Source: Microbulbifer hainanensis (GTDB lineage Bacteria; Pseudomonadota; Gammaproteobacteria; Pseudomonadales; Cellvibrionaceae). From it: a stretch of 64,000 bases of DNA. The notes under the pieces were generated by a model. That model was not told the origin of the DNA. It worked only from the letters and a program-made list of their open reading frames with translations, and made no database searches. Made by a program: the position numbers and the translations under genes. The stretch lies in NCBI RefSeq assembly GCF_014904735.1, contig NZ_JACZCR010000040.1, forward strand, positions 1 through 64,000, read 5' to 3'. This document shows, piece by piece, positions 26,371 through 35,582 of the stretch; positions within the stretch are counted from its first letter, which is position 1; the number at the start of each line of letters is the position of its first letter.

Positions 26371-27513
26371 ATGAACTTTTCCTACAGCGAAGAGCAGCAA
26401 ATGCTGCAAGACAGTGTAAGCAAGTTTATCCAGCAGGATTACGACTTCGATACCCGCAGAAAAATTACAGAAAGCCCCAGGGGCTTCAGTGAGGAAAACT
26501 GGAACCTGTTTGCCGAACTGGGTTGGCTGATGGTGCCTTTCTCCGAGGGTGACGGCGGCCTGGGCGGCTCCGCCACTGACCTGATTGTGGTCATGGAGGA
26601 GTTCGGCAAGGGCATGTTGGTTGAGCCTTTCCTGGCCACAGCGGTACTTGGTGGCGGGCTGATTGCTGAATGCGGTAATGACAGCCAGAAGGAGGAGCTG
26701 CTTGCCTTCATTATGGGGGGAGAACTGCAACTGGCGTTCGCCTTTACAGAACCGGAGAGCCGCTACGAGCTGAACAACGTGACCGTAACCGCTGAGCGTC
26801 GCGGCGACGAGTTTATTGTTAATGGTGCCAAATCCGTGGTGCTGAACGGCGAAGCTGCAGACAAGCTACTGGTTGCAGTGCGTACCAGCGGCGAACAGCG
26901 CGATCGCGACGGCATCAGCCTGCTGCTGATCGACGCAGAAGCGCGGGGCGTACGGCGTCGCGGTTACGCCACCGTGGACGGCCAGCGCGCAGCGGAAATC
27001 TCCCTTGACAATGTGTCTGTACCGGCTGCCTGTCTGCTGGGAGAAGAGGGCAAGGCGCTGCCTGGAATCGAGAAAGTGATCGATCGGGCGACCTTGGCAA
27101 TCTGCGCGGAAGCGGTGGGCGCCATGGCGGTGACGCTGGCAAAAACCGTCGAGTACACCAAGACCCGCAAGCAGTTCGGTGTGCCAATTTCAAAGTTTCA
27201 GGCCCTGCAGCACCGCATGGCAGATATGTTTATCGAAGTGGAACAAGGCCGCTCCATCCTGTATATGGCCGCGATGCAAATGGATGCCAACGGTGGTGTG
27301 GCACAGCGTGCGGTATCTGCGGCTAAGAGCCGTATTGGCGCCGCTGCACGCAAGGTGGGGCAGGAAGCGGTACAGATTCACGGCGGTATCGGTGTGACCG
27401 ATGAGCTGGATGTAGGCCATTTCTTCAAGCGCCTGACCACTTTCCAGTTCCAGTTTGGCAGCACCGATATGCACAAGCTGCGTTTCCTCAACGGCGAATC
27501 ATCTGCGGCCTGA
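26371..27513 (+). CDS. acyl-CoA dehydrogenase, small (PimD-like) subunit
   Basis: A 380-residue acyl-CoA dehydrogenase-fold protein beginning MNFSYSEEQQML, the typical start of PimD-like small subunits. At the helix position where the large subunit has HER it has VIDRA, and at the classical C-terminal position it has FGSTDMH, so no catalytic glutamate is visible at either site. It retains FAD-binding type motifs (TRKQFGVPISKFQALQHRM, QIHGGIGVTDE). It probably supports a heterotetramer with the preceding gene product. The open frame extends upstream inside the previous gene and is not used. Confidence 0.9.
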   Translation: MNFSYSEEQQMLQDSVSKFIQQDYDFDTRRKITESPRGFSEENWNLFAELGWLMVPFSEGDGGLGGSATDLIVVMEEFGKGMLVEPFLATAVLGGGLIAECGNDSQKEELLAFIMGGELQLAFAFTEPESRYELNNVTVTAERRGDEFIVNGAKSVVLNGEAADKLLVAVRTSGEQRDRDGISLLLIDAEARGVRRRGYATVDGQRAAEISLDNVSVPAACLLGEEGKALPGIEKVIDRATLAICAEAVGAMAVTLAKTVEYTKTRKQFGVPISKFQALQHRMADMFIEVEQGRSILYMAAMQMDANGGVAQRAVSAAKSRIGAAARKVGQEAVQIHGGIGVTDELDVGHFFKRLTTFQFQFGSTDMHKLRFLNGESSAA

Positions 27514-27623
27514 AAAGGGGGGAACTATTTTAAGGATAGGTGCAATTGTATTGATTGTAATTGTGCAAAAGATAGGTGTGTACGCTGACGGTTAGCGGCA
27601 GGAGTTTGATGTCGACAAATGAA

Positions 27624-27659
27624 AAGGCCCCGGAGAGTTACCAATCCGGGGCCTTCTTT
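27624..27659. terminator. bidirectional terminator between catabolic and RND operons
   Basis: AAGGCCCCGGA (27624-27634), a 10-base loop, TCCGGGGCCTT (27645-27655), then CTTTA. A perfect 11-bp stem lying between convergent operons; A- and T-rich flanks allow use from both sides. Confidence 0.85.
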
Positions 27660-27674
27660 ATGGGAGTAGTGCCG

Positions 27675-30600
27675 TTACTCGGGTGTCATGGCAGGATGTT
27701 GTTTTTTTCCTGTCATGCGGCTTGATACGGCTTGCTTTGTCCGGCCAGCCAATGCGCTGATATCGATACCAATTCCGTAAAGTGCTGGCACCAGTAACAG
27801 CGTGACAAAGAAGGCCAGGAAAACCCCGAATGCCAGTGCCACAACGGTGGGTTTCAGGAAGGCTGCCTGGATGCTGCGCTCCATCATCATCGGCATCAGG
27901 CCGGCGATGGTGGTGAGCGTGGTTAGCAGGATAGGGCGGAAGCGAGAAACGCCGGCTTCCACTATCGCTTTTAACGGCGCCATACCCTGCTCGCGCAGTC
28001 GGTTGCATTGGTCCATCAACACGAGGTTGTCGTTGACCACCACGCCCGCCGCTGCGGCGATACCGAAGTAACTGAATATCGCCATGGTCAGTCCCAGCAC
28101 CCCGTGGCCGAAGATGGCGCCGACGAAGGCGAAGGGGATGGCTACCATGATCAGCAAGGGCTGGAAGTAACTGCGGAAAGCCACTGCCAGCAGGCTGTAC
28201 ATGGCAAACAGGGCCATGGTGTAGAGGCCTACCACTTCCTGAATGAAGCGTTTTTCACCCTCTGCCTGCCCCACTGCGCCGCGGATGATACCGGGGTAGC
28301 GCTTTTCCCATTCCGGGAAGAAGTTCTTGTTCAGGTCTTCCATGATCTCGCCGCGGACATCGTCTTTCAGGTCCGCCATGACCCGCGCCGCGCGGTTGCC
28401 GTTCCAGCGCTGGATGCGCTTGATACCCGGCGCGTATTCCAGGTCTGCAACGGCCAGCAGTGGAACCTCGCGGCCGTCGGCCGTGCGCACGCGGAAGTCC
28501 TTCAGACTCTCGATAGAGCGGCGTGAGGCGAGCGGGTAGCGCACCATTACCTTGACGTCCTGTCCGGCTCTGGGCAGGCGCTGTACTTCTTCACCGAAAT
28601 AAGCCTGGCGCACCTGGCGGTTGACCGCCGCCAGCGTCAGCCCGAGTTTTTCCGCGCCGGGCTTGAGCTGAATACGGATTTCCTCCGAAGCACCTTCCAG
28701 GTTGTTGCGGACATCGTACAGGCTCGAGTAAGTGCGCAGCTGGTTTTCCAGGTCCGCGGTGGCGCGGCGCAAGACGTCCAGGTCGGGATGGCGGATGGAG
28801 AGTTCAAATCCGGGACCGTTGTTGTTGAGCGAATACTGCACCGAGACTTCCTTCGCATCCGGAATATCGCCTAGTAGTTCGCGCAATCGCAACGCGGCAT
28901 CCTTGGCCGACATGTCGCGGACTTCTGGCGGCGCCAGCTGGACAATAGCCATGACGCTGTCGCGGCGGGAGCGCGTATACCAGTTCTCGATCAGTGCGCC
29001 CTCACCGTCAGTGCGCTGGTTGACTTCGTCCTCAAGGCTTTTTTCCGCATCCTGCAATTGCGCCAGTACTTCCAGTGCGCGGCTGTAGGGAGCGCCCTCA
29101 GGCATGACGACATTGACGATGATCTGGTCGGATTCGATATCCGGCATAAAGCTTTTCTTCACCCAGCCGCTGCCGAACATGCCGAATCCGATCATCAGGA
29201 CGGCGATGAAAATGCTCAGTGTCAGGTAACGGCGATCCACCGCCCACTGGCCGATGCGGCGGTAGTGATTCTGGGCAAAACTGATGATGCCGTCGGCAAT
29301 CCGTTTCTGGACACGCCCGAACCGGCCGAGTTTTGTGCGCGGCTTCATTTTGCTGAGGTGCGCCGGCAATATGAACAGCGACTCAATCAGGGAAAACACC
29401 AGTGCGAGGATCACTACCCAGGTGATATGACGGGTGAATTCACTGGTGGAACCGCTGATAAAGATCCACGGCAGGAACGCGAATATCGTGGTGACCACCG
29501 CGAAGATTACCGGTTTGGCCACCAGTTGCGTGCCGAGTATCGCGGCATTCAGGCCGCCGTCCGGGCCCCGGTTCTCCGGATTATGCGATTCCGTATGAAT
29601 ACTCTCGCCCACCACAATGGCATCGTCCACGACGATCCCCAGCACCAGCAGGAAGGCAAAAGTGGACAGCATATTCAGGGATACGCCCATGCTGGGCAGC
29701 AGCACGAAGGCGCCGGCGTAGGCAGTGGCGATACCCATGGCTACCCAGAAAGCCACCTTCGGGCGCAAGCTGAGTACCAGAACCAGCAGTACCAGGATCA
29801 ACCCCTGCAGGGCAGAGGTGCCGATCGTATCGAGGCGGCTCTTGAATTCCTTGGCGTTATCGGTCCAGAGCGTGAGTTTGGCACCCGGGGGCAGGGTTTT
29901 CTGGCGCTCGTCGATCCACTTGTGGATCGATTTCGACGCGGTGACGATATCCATCGTCTCGGTACTCATGACCTGCAGCAGCACCGCGGGCTCGCCGTTC
30001 AGGGTAGCGAGGATTTCGTTGTCTTCGAAGCCATCCACTACGTGGGCGACATCGCCGACGCGAATGGTGCCGCCGTCGGCGGTTTGGCGCACGATGATAT
30101 TGGAGAAATCTTTGGCATTGTCGGCCTGGTTGCGCACCTTGATCTGGTAGGCACCTGCCTCGGTCCTGACGGTACCGGCAGATTGGTTGAGGGAGTCGGA
30201 GCGGATGGCATCGGCCACTTCCTGGAAAGTCATGCCGTAGCGGCGCAGGGCCAGTTCACTCACCTCGATGGACACTTCTTCCATACGTGTGCCGAAGAGT
30301 TCGACCACGGAAATGGCCGGCAGGGTCGCAACCTCGCGCCGCAGCTGTTCCGCCAGCCGTTTGAGCTCCCGCTCACTCAGGTCGCCATGTACGGCCACGC
30401 GAATAAATTCCTCGCGGTTCACCCACTGGTGTACCTGGGGTGGTTCTATGTCGCGGGGGAAAGACGAGATACCGTCCACACGGATCTTGACGTCGTTCAT
30501 GAAGCGGGAGAAATCGACGTTGGATTCGGCCAGGATATAGACCTCGCCCTGTCCCTCGGAAGAACTCGAGCGCACCCATTCGATGTTGTCCAGGTCGCTG

Positions 30601-30815
30601 ACGGACTCTTCTATGCGGGCCACAATCTGCTGCTCGACTTCTTCCGGTGCGGCGCCCGGCCAGGAGACCATGATCTCCAGACCCGGGAAGCGCACCTGGG
30701 GGTCCATTTCCCGCTCCATGCTGGAAAAGCCAATGAGACCGGCGACGAAAATGCCCACCATGGCCAGGTTGGCGGCAACGCTGTTGCGGGCCCACCATTC
30801 AATCAGTTTGTTCAT
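27675..30815 (-). CDS. RND efflux transporter permease (AcrB/HAE-type)
   Basis: A 1046-residue RND permease with about 12 membrane helices and two large periplasmic loops. Its N-terminus is MNKLIEWWARNSVAANL. The proton-relay pair in helix 4 is intact (LGIVVDDAIVVGES, two adjacent aspartates), and the helix-11 region contains the conserved AAAAGVVVNDNLVLMDQ. It should form a trimeric inner-membrane pump with the adjacent adaptor and an outer-membrane channel, which is not encoded here. Thirteen bases separate it from the adaptor stop, so they are cotranscribed. Its subgroup resembles divergent, uncharacterised marine RND pumps rather than AcrB itself. Confidence 0.94.
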   Translation of the reverse strand: MNKLIEWWARNSVAANLAMVGIFVAGLIGFSSMEREMDPQVRFPGLEIMVSWPGAAPEEVEQQIVARIEESVSDLDNIEWVRSSSSEGQGEVYILAESNVDFSRFMNDVKIRVDGISSFPRDIEPPQVHQWVNREEFIRVAVHGDLSERELKRLAEQLRREVATLPAISVVELFGTRMEEVSIEVSELALRRYGMTFQEVADAIRSDSLNQSAGTVRTEAGAYQIKVRNQADNAKDFSNIIVRQTADGGTIRVGDVAHVVDGFEDNEILATLNGEPAVLLQVMSTETMDIVTASKSIHKWIDERQKTLPPGAKLTLWTDNAKEFKSRLDTIGTSALQGLILVLLVLVLSLRPKVAFWVAMGIATAYAGAFVLLPSMGVSLNMLSTFAFLLVLGIVVDDAIVVGESIHTESHNPENRGPDGGLNAAILGTQLVAKPVIFAVVTTIFAFLPWIFISGSTSEFTRHITWVVILALVFSLIESLFILPAHLSKMKPRTKLGRFGRVQKRIADGIISFAQNHYRRIGQWAVDRRYLTLSIFIAVLMIGFGMFGSGWVKKSFMPDIESDQIIVNVVMPEGAPYSRALEVLAQLQDAEKSLEDEVNQRTDGEGALIENWYTRSRRDSVMAIVQLAPPEVRDMSAKDAALRLRELLGDIPDAKEVSVQYSLNNNGPGFELSIRHPDLDVLRRATADLENQLRTYSSLYDVRNNLEGASEEIRIQLKPGAEKLGLTLAAVNRQVRQAYFGEEVQRLPRAGQDVKVMVRYPLASRRSIESLKDFRVRTADGREVPLLAVADLEYAPGIKRIQRWNGNRAARVMADLKDDVRGEIMEDLNKNFFPEWEKRYPGIIRGAVGQAEGEKRFIQEVVGLYTMALFAMYSLLAVAFRSYFQPLLIMVAIPFAFVGAIFGHGVLGLTMAIFSYFGIAAAAGVVVNDNLVLMDQCNRLREQGMAPLKAIVEAGVSRFRPILLTTLTTIAGLMPMMMERSIQAAFLKPTVVALAFGVFLAFFVTLLLVPALYGIGIDISALAGRTKQAVSSRMTGKKQHPAMTPE

Positions 30816-30827
30816 GGGTGCGTTCCG

Positions 30828-32003
30828 TTATTGCTTGGCCAGCTGGGTCATGGGTTGGACTTCCATGCCATCGACAGCGTTGGCGATGGTGGAGGTGACG
30901 ACACGCTCGCCGTCCGCAACGCCAGAGGTCACCACTACCCGGTCTTCCGAGGTGGACAGGACTTCCACAGTGCGGATGCTCAAATGGTTATCCGGATCGA
31001 TCACATACACCTTGTCGGCGTTACGCAGTGCTTCCCGCGGCAGTACCAGGGCGCGATGTCCCTGTATGCCCTCGGCGCCAGCGGTGACGAACATTCCGAC
31101 CGCGAGCGGTACGCCGTTGCTGGCACCGGTGCCGTAGGGATCGTTCACTTCCGCTACTGCGTAGATCAGTCTGGTCTGCTGATCTACCGCCGCCTGGGTG
31201 CGCACGATACGCCCACGCCACTGGTGCTGCTGCGAGCCGACTTGCGCGGTGAAGGTCACCTGGGGGCCGGGTTTTTCTTCGGTGGCGACGAAGCCCATGG
31301 GCAGGTCGAGCTCCATCAGCTGGGAGTCGGTCAGTGGCAAGCGCACTTCGACCCGGTCGGTGGCAAAGACGCGGCCAAGGGGACTGTTGGTAGTCACGTA
31401 CTGGCCCACGCCAATATCGCGCCGAATTACCCGGCCGCGAAACGGCAACTGGATCTTGGTGCGGGCGAGCTTCAACTCGGCTTCTTCGAGTTCGGCCTGT
31501 GCCGATCGCAGCCTGGCTTCAGCCTCGGCTACCTGGGGCTGGTTAACCTGCAGGGGCGTCGGTTTTTTGTTGGGGTGCACGGAGAGCCACTGCTGGCGCT
31601 TGATGCTCGCCGCGGCCTTGGCCTGCAGTACGAGCGTTTCGGCTTCTGCAACGCCGGCCTTGGCGCGGGCTAAGGCGAGCTTGTAGTCGGCGTCGTCCAG
31701 TTGAACCAGCGTCTCGCCCGGTTCAAACCCCGCACCTTCCGCGAAGCTATCGGAAACGGCGACGATGCGCCCGGCAACCTGAGGGGTGAGGTCGATTTCG
31801 GTGTGGGCGCGCACTTCACCCTGGGTTGCCACGGTGAGATGCACCGTTTCTTCCCGGGCCTCAGAGTAGGCGAGGGATACCAGGCGGTGCTCCTCCTCCT
31901 TCTTCTCCGGGGCCGGCTTGGCGGCCGACATCAATTGCACAACCCCAAAACCCAGCGCGAGTACCAATACCGGTGCCGCGACTTTCAGATATTTCTTCTT
32001 CAT
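30828..32003 (-). CDS. RND efflux periplasmic adaptor subunit (membrane fusion protein)
   Basis: A 391-residue membrane-fusion protein with a single N-terminal hydrophobic segment (after MKKKYLKVAAPVL) acting as signal or anchor. It has a lipoyl-like half-motif (VTPQVAGRI-type TPQVAGRIVAV), a helical hairpin rich in Ala/Glu (about 115-175), and beta-barrel segments with RDIGVGQYV and GMFVTAG. It bridges the permease to an outer-membrane channel. It is the promoter-proximal gene of the RND operon. Confidence 0.92.
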   Translation of the reverse strand: MKKKYLKVAAPVLVLALGFGVVQLMSAAKPAPEKKEEEHRLVSLAYSEAREETVHLTVATQGEVRAHTEIDLTPQVAGRIVAVSDSFAEGAGFEPGETLVQLDDADYKLALARAKAGVAEAETLVLQAKAAASIKRQQWLSVHPNKKPTPLQVNQPQVAEAEARLRSAQAELEEAELKLARTKIQLPFRGRVIRRDIGVGQYVTTNSPLGRVFATDRVEVRLPLTDSQLMELDLPMGFVATEEKPGPQVTFTAQVGSQQHQWRGRIVRTQAAVDQQTRLIYAVAEVNDPYGTGASNGVPLAVGMFVTAGAEGIQGHRALVLPREALRNADKVYVIDPDNHLSIRTVEVLSTSEDRVVVTSGVADGERVVTSTIANAVDGMEVQPMTQLAKQ

Positions 32004-32642
32004 TTGTCTCTTTTGCCTGGATTACAAATTTCGCCAACGGCGACCCTAGGAGCAGGTTGGGTTTTATCAAATCACTAAACTCCGGTTACTGGCTACGGGC
32101 TCGGAGCCGGGATGAGCCGGATACGCGCCGGATGCCCATTGCCAATCAGTTTATTGACCACCCAGCGAGGTGAATTGGATGCGGTCGGGGAAAATTTATT
32201 TTGTGGAAGATGGACGAGACGACAGGGCGGTGCCGCGCCAAGCATCGAAATAAAAGCGGTGGCGTCAATTAGACCAATCCTCTAGAAAATTTGATTACGT
32301 GGCTGAGCTCTGACGCCAGGTCTTTGTGAGCTATCGGGCAGTAATGCCAATTGTGACTTTTGTTCATCGTGGCCATGGTTGTGAAACCGCGAATTTGGCC
32401 GACGTGTGAAATCCCAGCTGACGCTTGCGGCTGCTGCTAGACTTTTGACTTTGCAGTCTGCGCCTTTTGCACTGCGTCTTTCGGATAGTGGATAACAACC
32501 CCAGCGCTATCCGCTTCTGTGCCAGTGATTGCCCTCCCCATAACAGCGTTCGGGAAACCCGGGATCTGGTTTCGATACCGTTCGCAAATTCGGGCGGGCA
32601 GTACTTGGTACTCGCGATAACAAATAGAAAGAAGGGCTCAGT
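32004..32642. other. 639-base intergenic region, divergent
   Basis: Between the start codons of the RND adaptor (minus) and the YIP1-like gene (plus). It contains short open frames without ribosome-binding sites or recognisable products, and no tRNA or clear terminator. It presumably carries both promoters. No regulator gene for the pump is present here. Confidence 0.5.
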
Positions 32643-33398
32643 ATGTCGGCAAACGAACAGACACCCTATCTGCCCCCATCGTCCGACTTGATGGCAAGCG
32701 ATAATGAAGATGCGCGGAATCGCGAGCTGCCGATGCAGGGCTCACCTCTGAGTCCCCGCAATCTCTCGATCCTTTTCACGAATCCCACCCGCTACTTCTC
32801 CAGCCAGGAATGGCTATCGAACCGCTTCGAGATTTTACTGGTGGCCTGGCTGGCGGGTGTGATGTCAATGCAGGAGCGCATTGATGGATTTCTGTATCGA
32901 ATGGAAGGCGGTGAACAGATCGCCATCGCGCCGATAATTAATGACTTGATTGGATCGTGGCCGGCTTACTTTACGCTGTCGTTTATAGGGGGAACGGCCA
33001 GTGGGGTAATTCTCTGGTTTATCACCGGCTGGTGGTATCACGCGAGGCTGGAGCTGTGTGGTGCCACGGATATACCCATACGGCAGGCATGCGCTGCCTG
33101 GCAGTATCAAAACCTGATCCAGGTATTGCCATGGATTTGTCTGGGAATACTCCTGCCGCTGAAATTCTCCAGTTACGACGAGTTCTGGTATTCGGGATCA
33201 GTCCTGAACGACTGGTTTATGCTGAGCTGCTACGTCTTTTCTTTCTGGTCCTGCGTAACGAGTTACCGTGCCGCATTGACATTTCCGGTTTCGAAAGGAA
33301 AGGCGATGGTCCTGTTCCTGATTTTACCCGCCGCGTTCTACACCTATGTACTGGGTGTGGTGGGAACCTTGTCCTACTACTTGGCGGTTTACTTCTAG
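32643..33398 (+). CDS. YIP1 family-like membrane protein
   Basis: A 251-residue protein with a soluble, acidic N-terminus of about 60 residues and five predicted membrane helices. The order of segments (NPTRYFSSQEWLSNRFEILL, then an INDLIGSWPAYFTLSFIGGTASGVILWFITGWW pair of helices) resembles bacterial YIP1-domain proteins, whose role is unknown. An AGAAAGAAGGG stretch precedes the ATG. It stands alone, divergent from the RND operon, and is followed by the isoaspartyl peptidase gene 157 bases later. Confidence 0.7.
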   Translation: MSANEQTPYLPPSSDLMASDNEDARNRELPMQGSPLSPRNLSILFTNPTRYFSSQEWLSNRFEILLVAWLAGVMSMQERIDGFLYRMEGGEQIAIAPIINDLIGSWPAYFTLSFIGGTASGVILWFITGWWYHARLELCGATDIPIRQACAAWQYQNLIQVLPWICLGILLPLKFSSYDEFWYSGSVLNDWFMLSCYVFSFWSCVTSYRAALTFPVSKGKAMVLFLILPAAFYTYVLGVVGTLSYYLAVYF

Positions 33399-33555
33399 CC
33401 CGGCCAGGCCTGTTTTAGCTCTGTATCCCTGCCGGGCCGGTGACTGGTGCCACGGATAATGCTGTACCGGGAATGGTTCACCCATCGCTCCTCTTTCATC
33501 AATTCCGGCTTAATGTTATTAAATGTCTCAAATAGAAGAATTTTAAGGAAGAGCC

Positions 33556-34581
33556 ATGAAAACTGTCTCCCTATCGCTGATTATGTCCGCGCTGCTGTTC
33601 TGTATGCCGGCGCTGGCGGCTGAGCGCCCGATTGCCATCGCTATTCATGGTGGTGCCGGTACGATTGAAAAGAGCAAGATGACCCCGGAGCAGGAAAAGG
33701 CTTACCGCGCCAAACTGCGCGAGGCCCTGGACAAGGGCTACGCGGTACTGGAAAGGGGCGGTAGTAGCCTGGATGCGGTGGTCGCCGCCATTACCACGAT
33801 GGAGAGCTCGCCGTTGTTCAATGCGGGCAAGGGCGCTGTGTACACTTATGACGGCAAGCACGAACTGGATGCCTCCATTATGGATGGCAAGACCCGCCAG
33901 GCCGGCGCCGTGGCTGGCGTGCAGCATATAGCGAGCCCGATCAGCCTGGCGCGGCTGGTGATGGAAAAATCACCGTTCGTCATGCTGGCCGGGGAGGGCG
34001 CTGAGGCCTTTGCCCGTTCACAGGGCGTACCGCTGGTGGACAACAAGCTATTTGACACGCCAAAGCGCCTGAAGCAGTTGAACGAGGCCAAGGAAAAACT
34101 CAAGAAAGAGCGGAAGGTGAAAGATTACCAGGCTGCGGTTGACGCGCTGCCGACGCCGTTCAAGGTGGGCACTGTGGGGGCCGTGGCGCTGGATCGGGCG
34201 GGGAACCTCGCGGCCGGTACTTCTACCGGCGGCATGACCGCAAAGCGCTATGGCCGCATCGGCGATTCACCGGTCATCGGTGCCGGGACCTTTGCCGATA
34301 ATGATTCCTGTGCAGTCTCCGCAACCGGGCACGGCGAATACTTTATCCGCTACAACGTCGCCGCGGACATCTGTGCTCGCGTCAAGTACCAGGGCAAATC
34401 GGTGGCAGAGGCGTCGGATAAAGTGATCAACGGTATTCTGGCACCGATCGGGGGAACCGGCGGGGTGATTGTACTCGACCGGTCCGGCAACATCGCGCTC
34501 ACCTTCAACACAACGGGCATGTACCGCGCGAGCAGGAGCAGCAGCCAGCCGGCTCAGGTGGAAATTTTTCAGGGTGAGTAA
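33556..34581 (+). CDS. iaaA: isoaspartyl peptidase / L-asparaginase (plant-type), exported
   Basis: A 341-residue Ntn-hydrolase of the type-2 asparaginase family. A signal peptide (about 1-21, ending PALA before AERP) directs it to the periplasm. The mature N-terminus contains AIHGGAGTI, and the autocleavage/nucleophile motif GTVGAVALD places the catalytic Thr at 206. GSSLDAVVAAI and FNAGKGAVYT are family motifs. The precursor should cleave before Thr206 to alpha and beta chains and hydrolyse isoaspartyl dipeptides and asparagine. AAGGAAGAG lies just before the ATG. Confidence 0.92.
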   Translation: MKTVSLSLIMSALLFCMPALAAERPIAIAIHGGAGTIEKSKMTPEQEKAYRAKLREALDKGYAVLERGGSSLDAVVAAITTMESSPLFNAGKGAVYTYDGKHELDASIMDGKTRQAGAVAGVQHIASPISLARLVMEKSPFVMLAGEGAEAFARSQGVPLVDNKLFDTPKRLKQLNEAKEKLKKERKVKDYQAAVDALPTPFKVGTVGAVALDRAGNLAAGTSTGGMTAKRYGRIGDSPVIGAGTFADNDSCAVSATGHGEYFIRYNVAADICARVKYQGKSVAEASDKVINGILAPIGGTGGVIVLDRSGNIALTFNTTGMYRASRSSSQPAQVEIFQGE

Positions 34582-34661
34582 GGTGCCTGTCAATCGCAGG
34601 TATCCGGCTGGGAAAGGCGCTGGTTTTTAGGCTTGCCTCGCTAAAACAGGAGAAATTGGCC

Positions 34662-34790
34662 ATGAAATCGAAGAAAAGAAGAGTCAAAAGAAATCCACAG
34701 CAAATCGAGCGTTCGGTACGCTATTTCTGGGGTGGGGTTTTCCTGGTGGGGCTGTTCGCGGTGCTGTTGATGTATGTGGCCTTGACGTGA
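34662..34790 (+). CDS. 42-residue basic single-span membrane peptide
   Basis: A short reading frame: ATG at 34662, TGA at 34788-34790, with AGGAG ten bases before the start. The product begins with a strongly basic stretch (MKSKKRRVKRNPQQIER) and continues with one hydrophobic helix (FLVGLFAVLLMYVAL), a typical N-in small inner-membrane protein. It lies 80 bases after the isoaspartyl peptidase on the same strand. The family is not recognised and the function is unknown; codon use and the ribosome-binding site support translation. Confidence 0.6.
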   Translation: MKSKKRRVKRNPQQIERSVRYFWGGVFLVGLFAVLLMYVALT

Positions 34791-35044
34791 CCTCGAGGTG
34801 AGGGGGCTGCCCCCCCCGATCACCGATCGAAATTGAGAGCTAGGGGCAGATTGTGGTGGTAATTATAGAAATCTGTGGTTTAGCCGGAAATTTTTCACGA
34901 TCTCTATCCGGCTACCTCCCAGCGGCCAGTTGGCGCCCGATTTGCTATCAGCGGGTAGGACGCCGTTTGGTTAAGTGTCCCGAGCCTACCCGCGCGTAAC
35001 CCTCCGTCGCTACAAGAATGTAATGACGGATCCGGGGTCAACCA

Positions 35045-35470
35045 CTAGTTTTCGGTGGGCTTGACCAATGGCGTACTGCCATCAGACAGCAGCCAAGCGA
35101 CGAGCGTTGCCGGTTTTGTTTGGCTCGCATTGCGCGTGATGCGATGCAGCTGGCCGGGCGCCTCGTACCAGGCGTCGCCGGCCTTGTAGCGCTTGGGCGC
35201 TTCTCCGTCGAGTGCAGATTCGACTTCGCCGCTGATCACGACCACAAATACCGGGCCAGGGTGGGTGTGCGGCTTCGAGGTGGCGCCGGGTGCGAAGTCC
35301 ACGCGCAGCGCGGTGGCGTGGGTGTTGGCTTGCTTGGGTAGCTGGGCTTCGGCCAGCTGTTTCACTTCTTCGTCGCCGGCGCCGCCATGGGCGAGGGCGG
35401 GGCCGCTGCAAACAGCCAGCGATAAGGCGGTAGATAGTACTGTAGAGAAGGCGAATGAATTTCTGCGCAT
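35045..35470 (-). CDS. exported cupin-domain protein
   Basis: A 141-residue protein with a signal peptide (about 1-27, ...SGPALA before HGG) and a small cupin barrel. The metal-binding HxH is H68/H70 in SKPHTHPGP, followed by VFVVVISGEVESAL and AWYEAPGQLHRITRNAS, which supplies the further histidine. It is probably a periplasmic metal- or small-molecule-binding protein. The start at 35470 is supported by AGGAG. It lies downstream of the SDR gene on the same strand, 112 bases away, and may end the MFS-HlyD-SDR operon or be separate. Confidence 0.85.
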   Translation of the reverse strand: MRRNSFAFSTVLSTALSLAVCSGPALAHGGAGDEEVKQLAEAQLPKQANTHATALRVDFAPGATSKPHTHPGPVFVVVISGEVESALDGEAPKRYKAGDAWYEAPGQLHRITRNASQTKPATLVAWLLSDGSTPLVKPTEN

Positions 35471-35582
35471 GGTTTTCACTCCTGGTGGTAAGGGGGGCCA
35501 GTTGGATTGAGGTTGGACTGGCGGTAAGTTTAGCCCCGGGAAAGTCGCACCTAATTGCGGCCCCGGGGTATGTCGATGCAGG

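Noticed and set aside
29058-31673. An 871-codon open frame on the plus strand, antisense to the RND pump genes.
   Set aside because: It is a shadow frame produced by GC-rich codon bias opposite clear RND permease and adaptor coding sequence. It has low-complexity His/Gln/Gly-rich translation and no ribosome-binding site.
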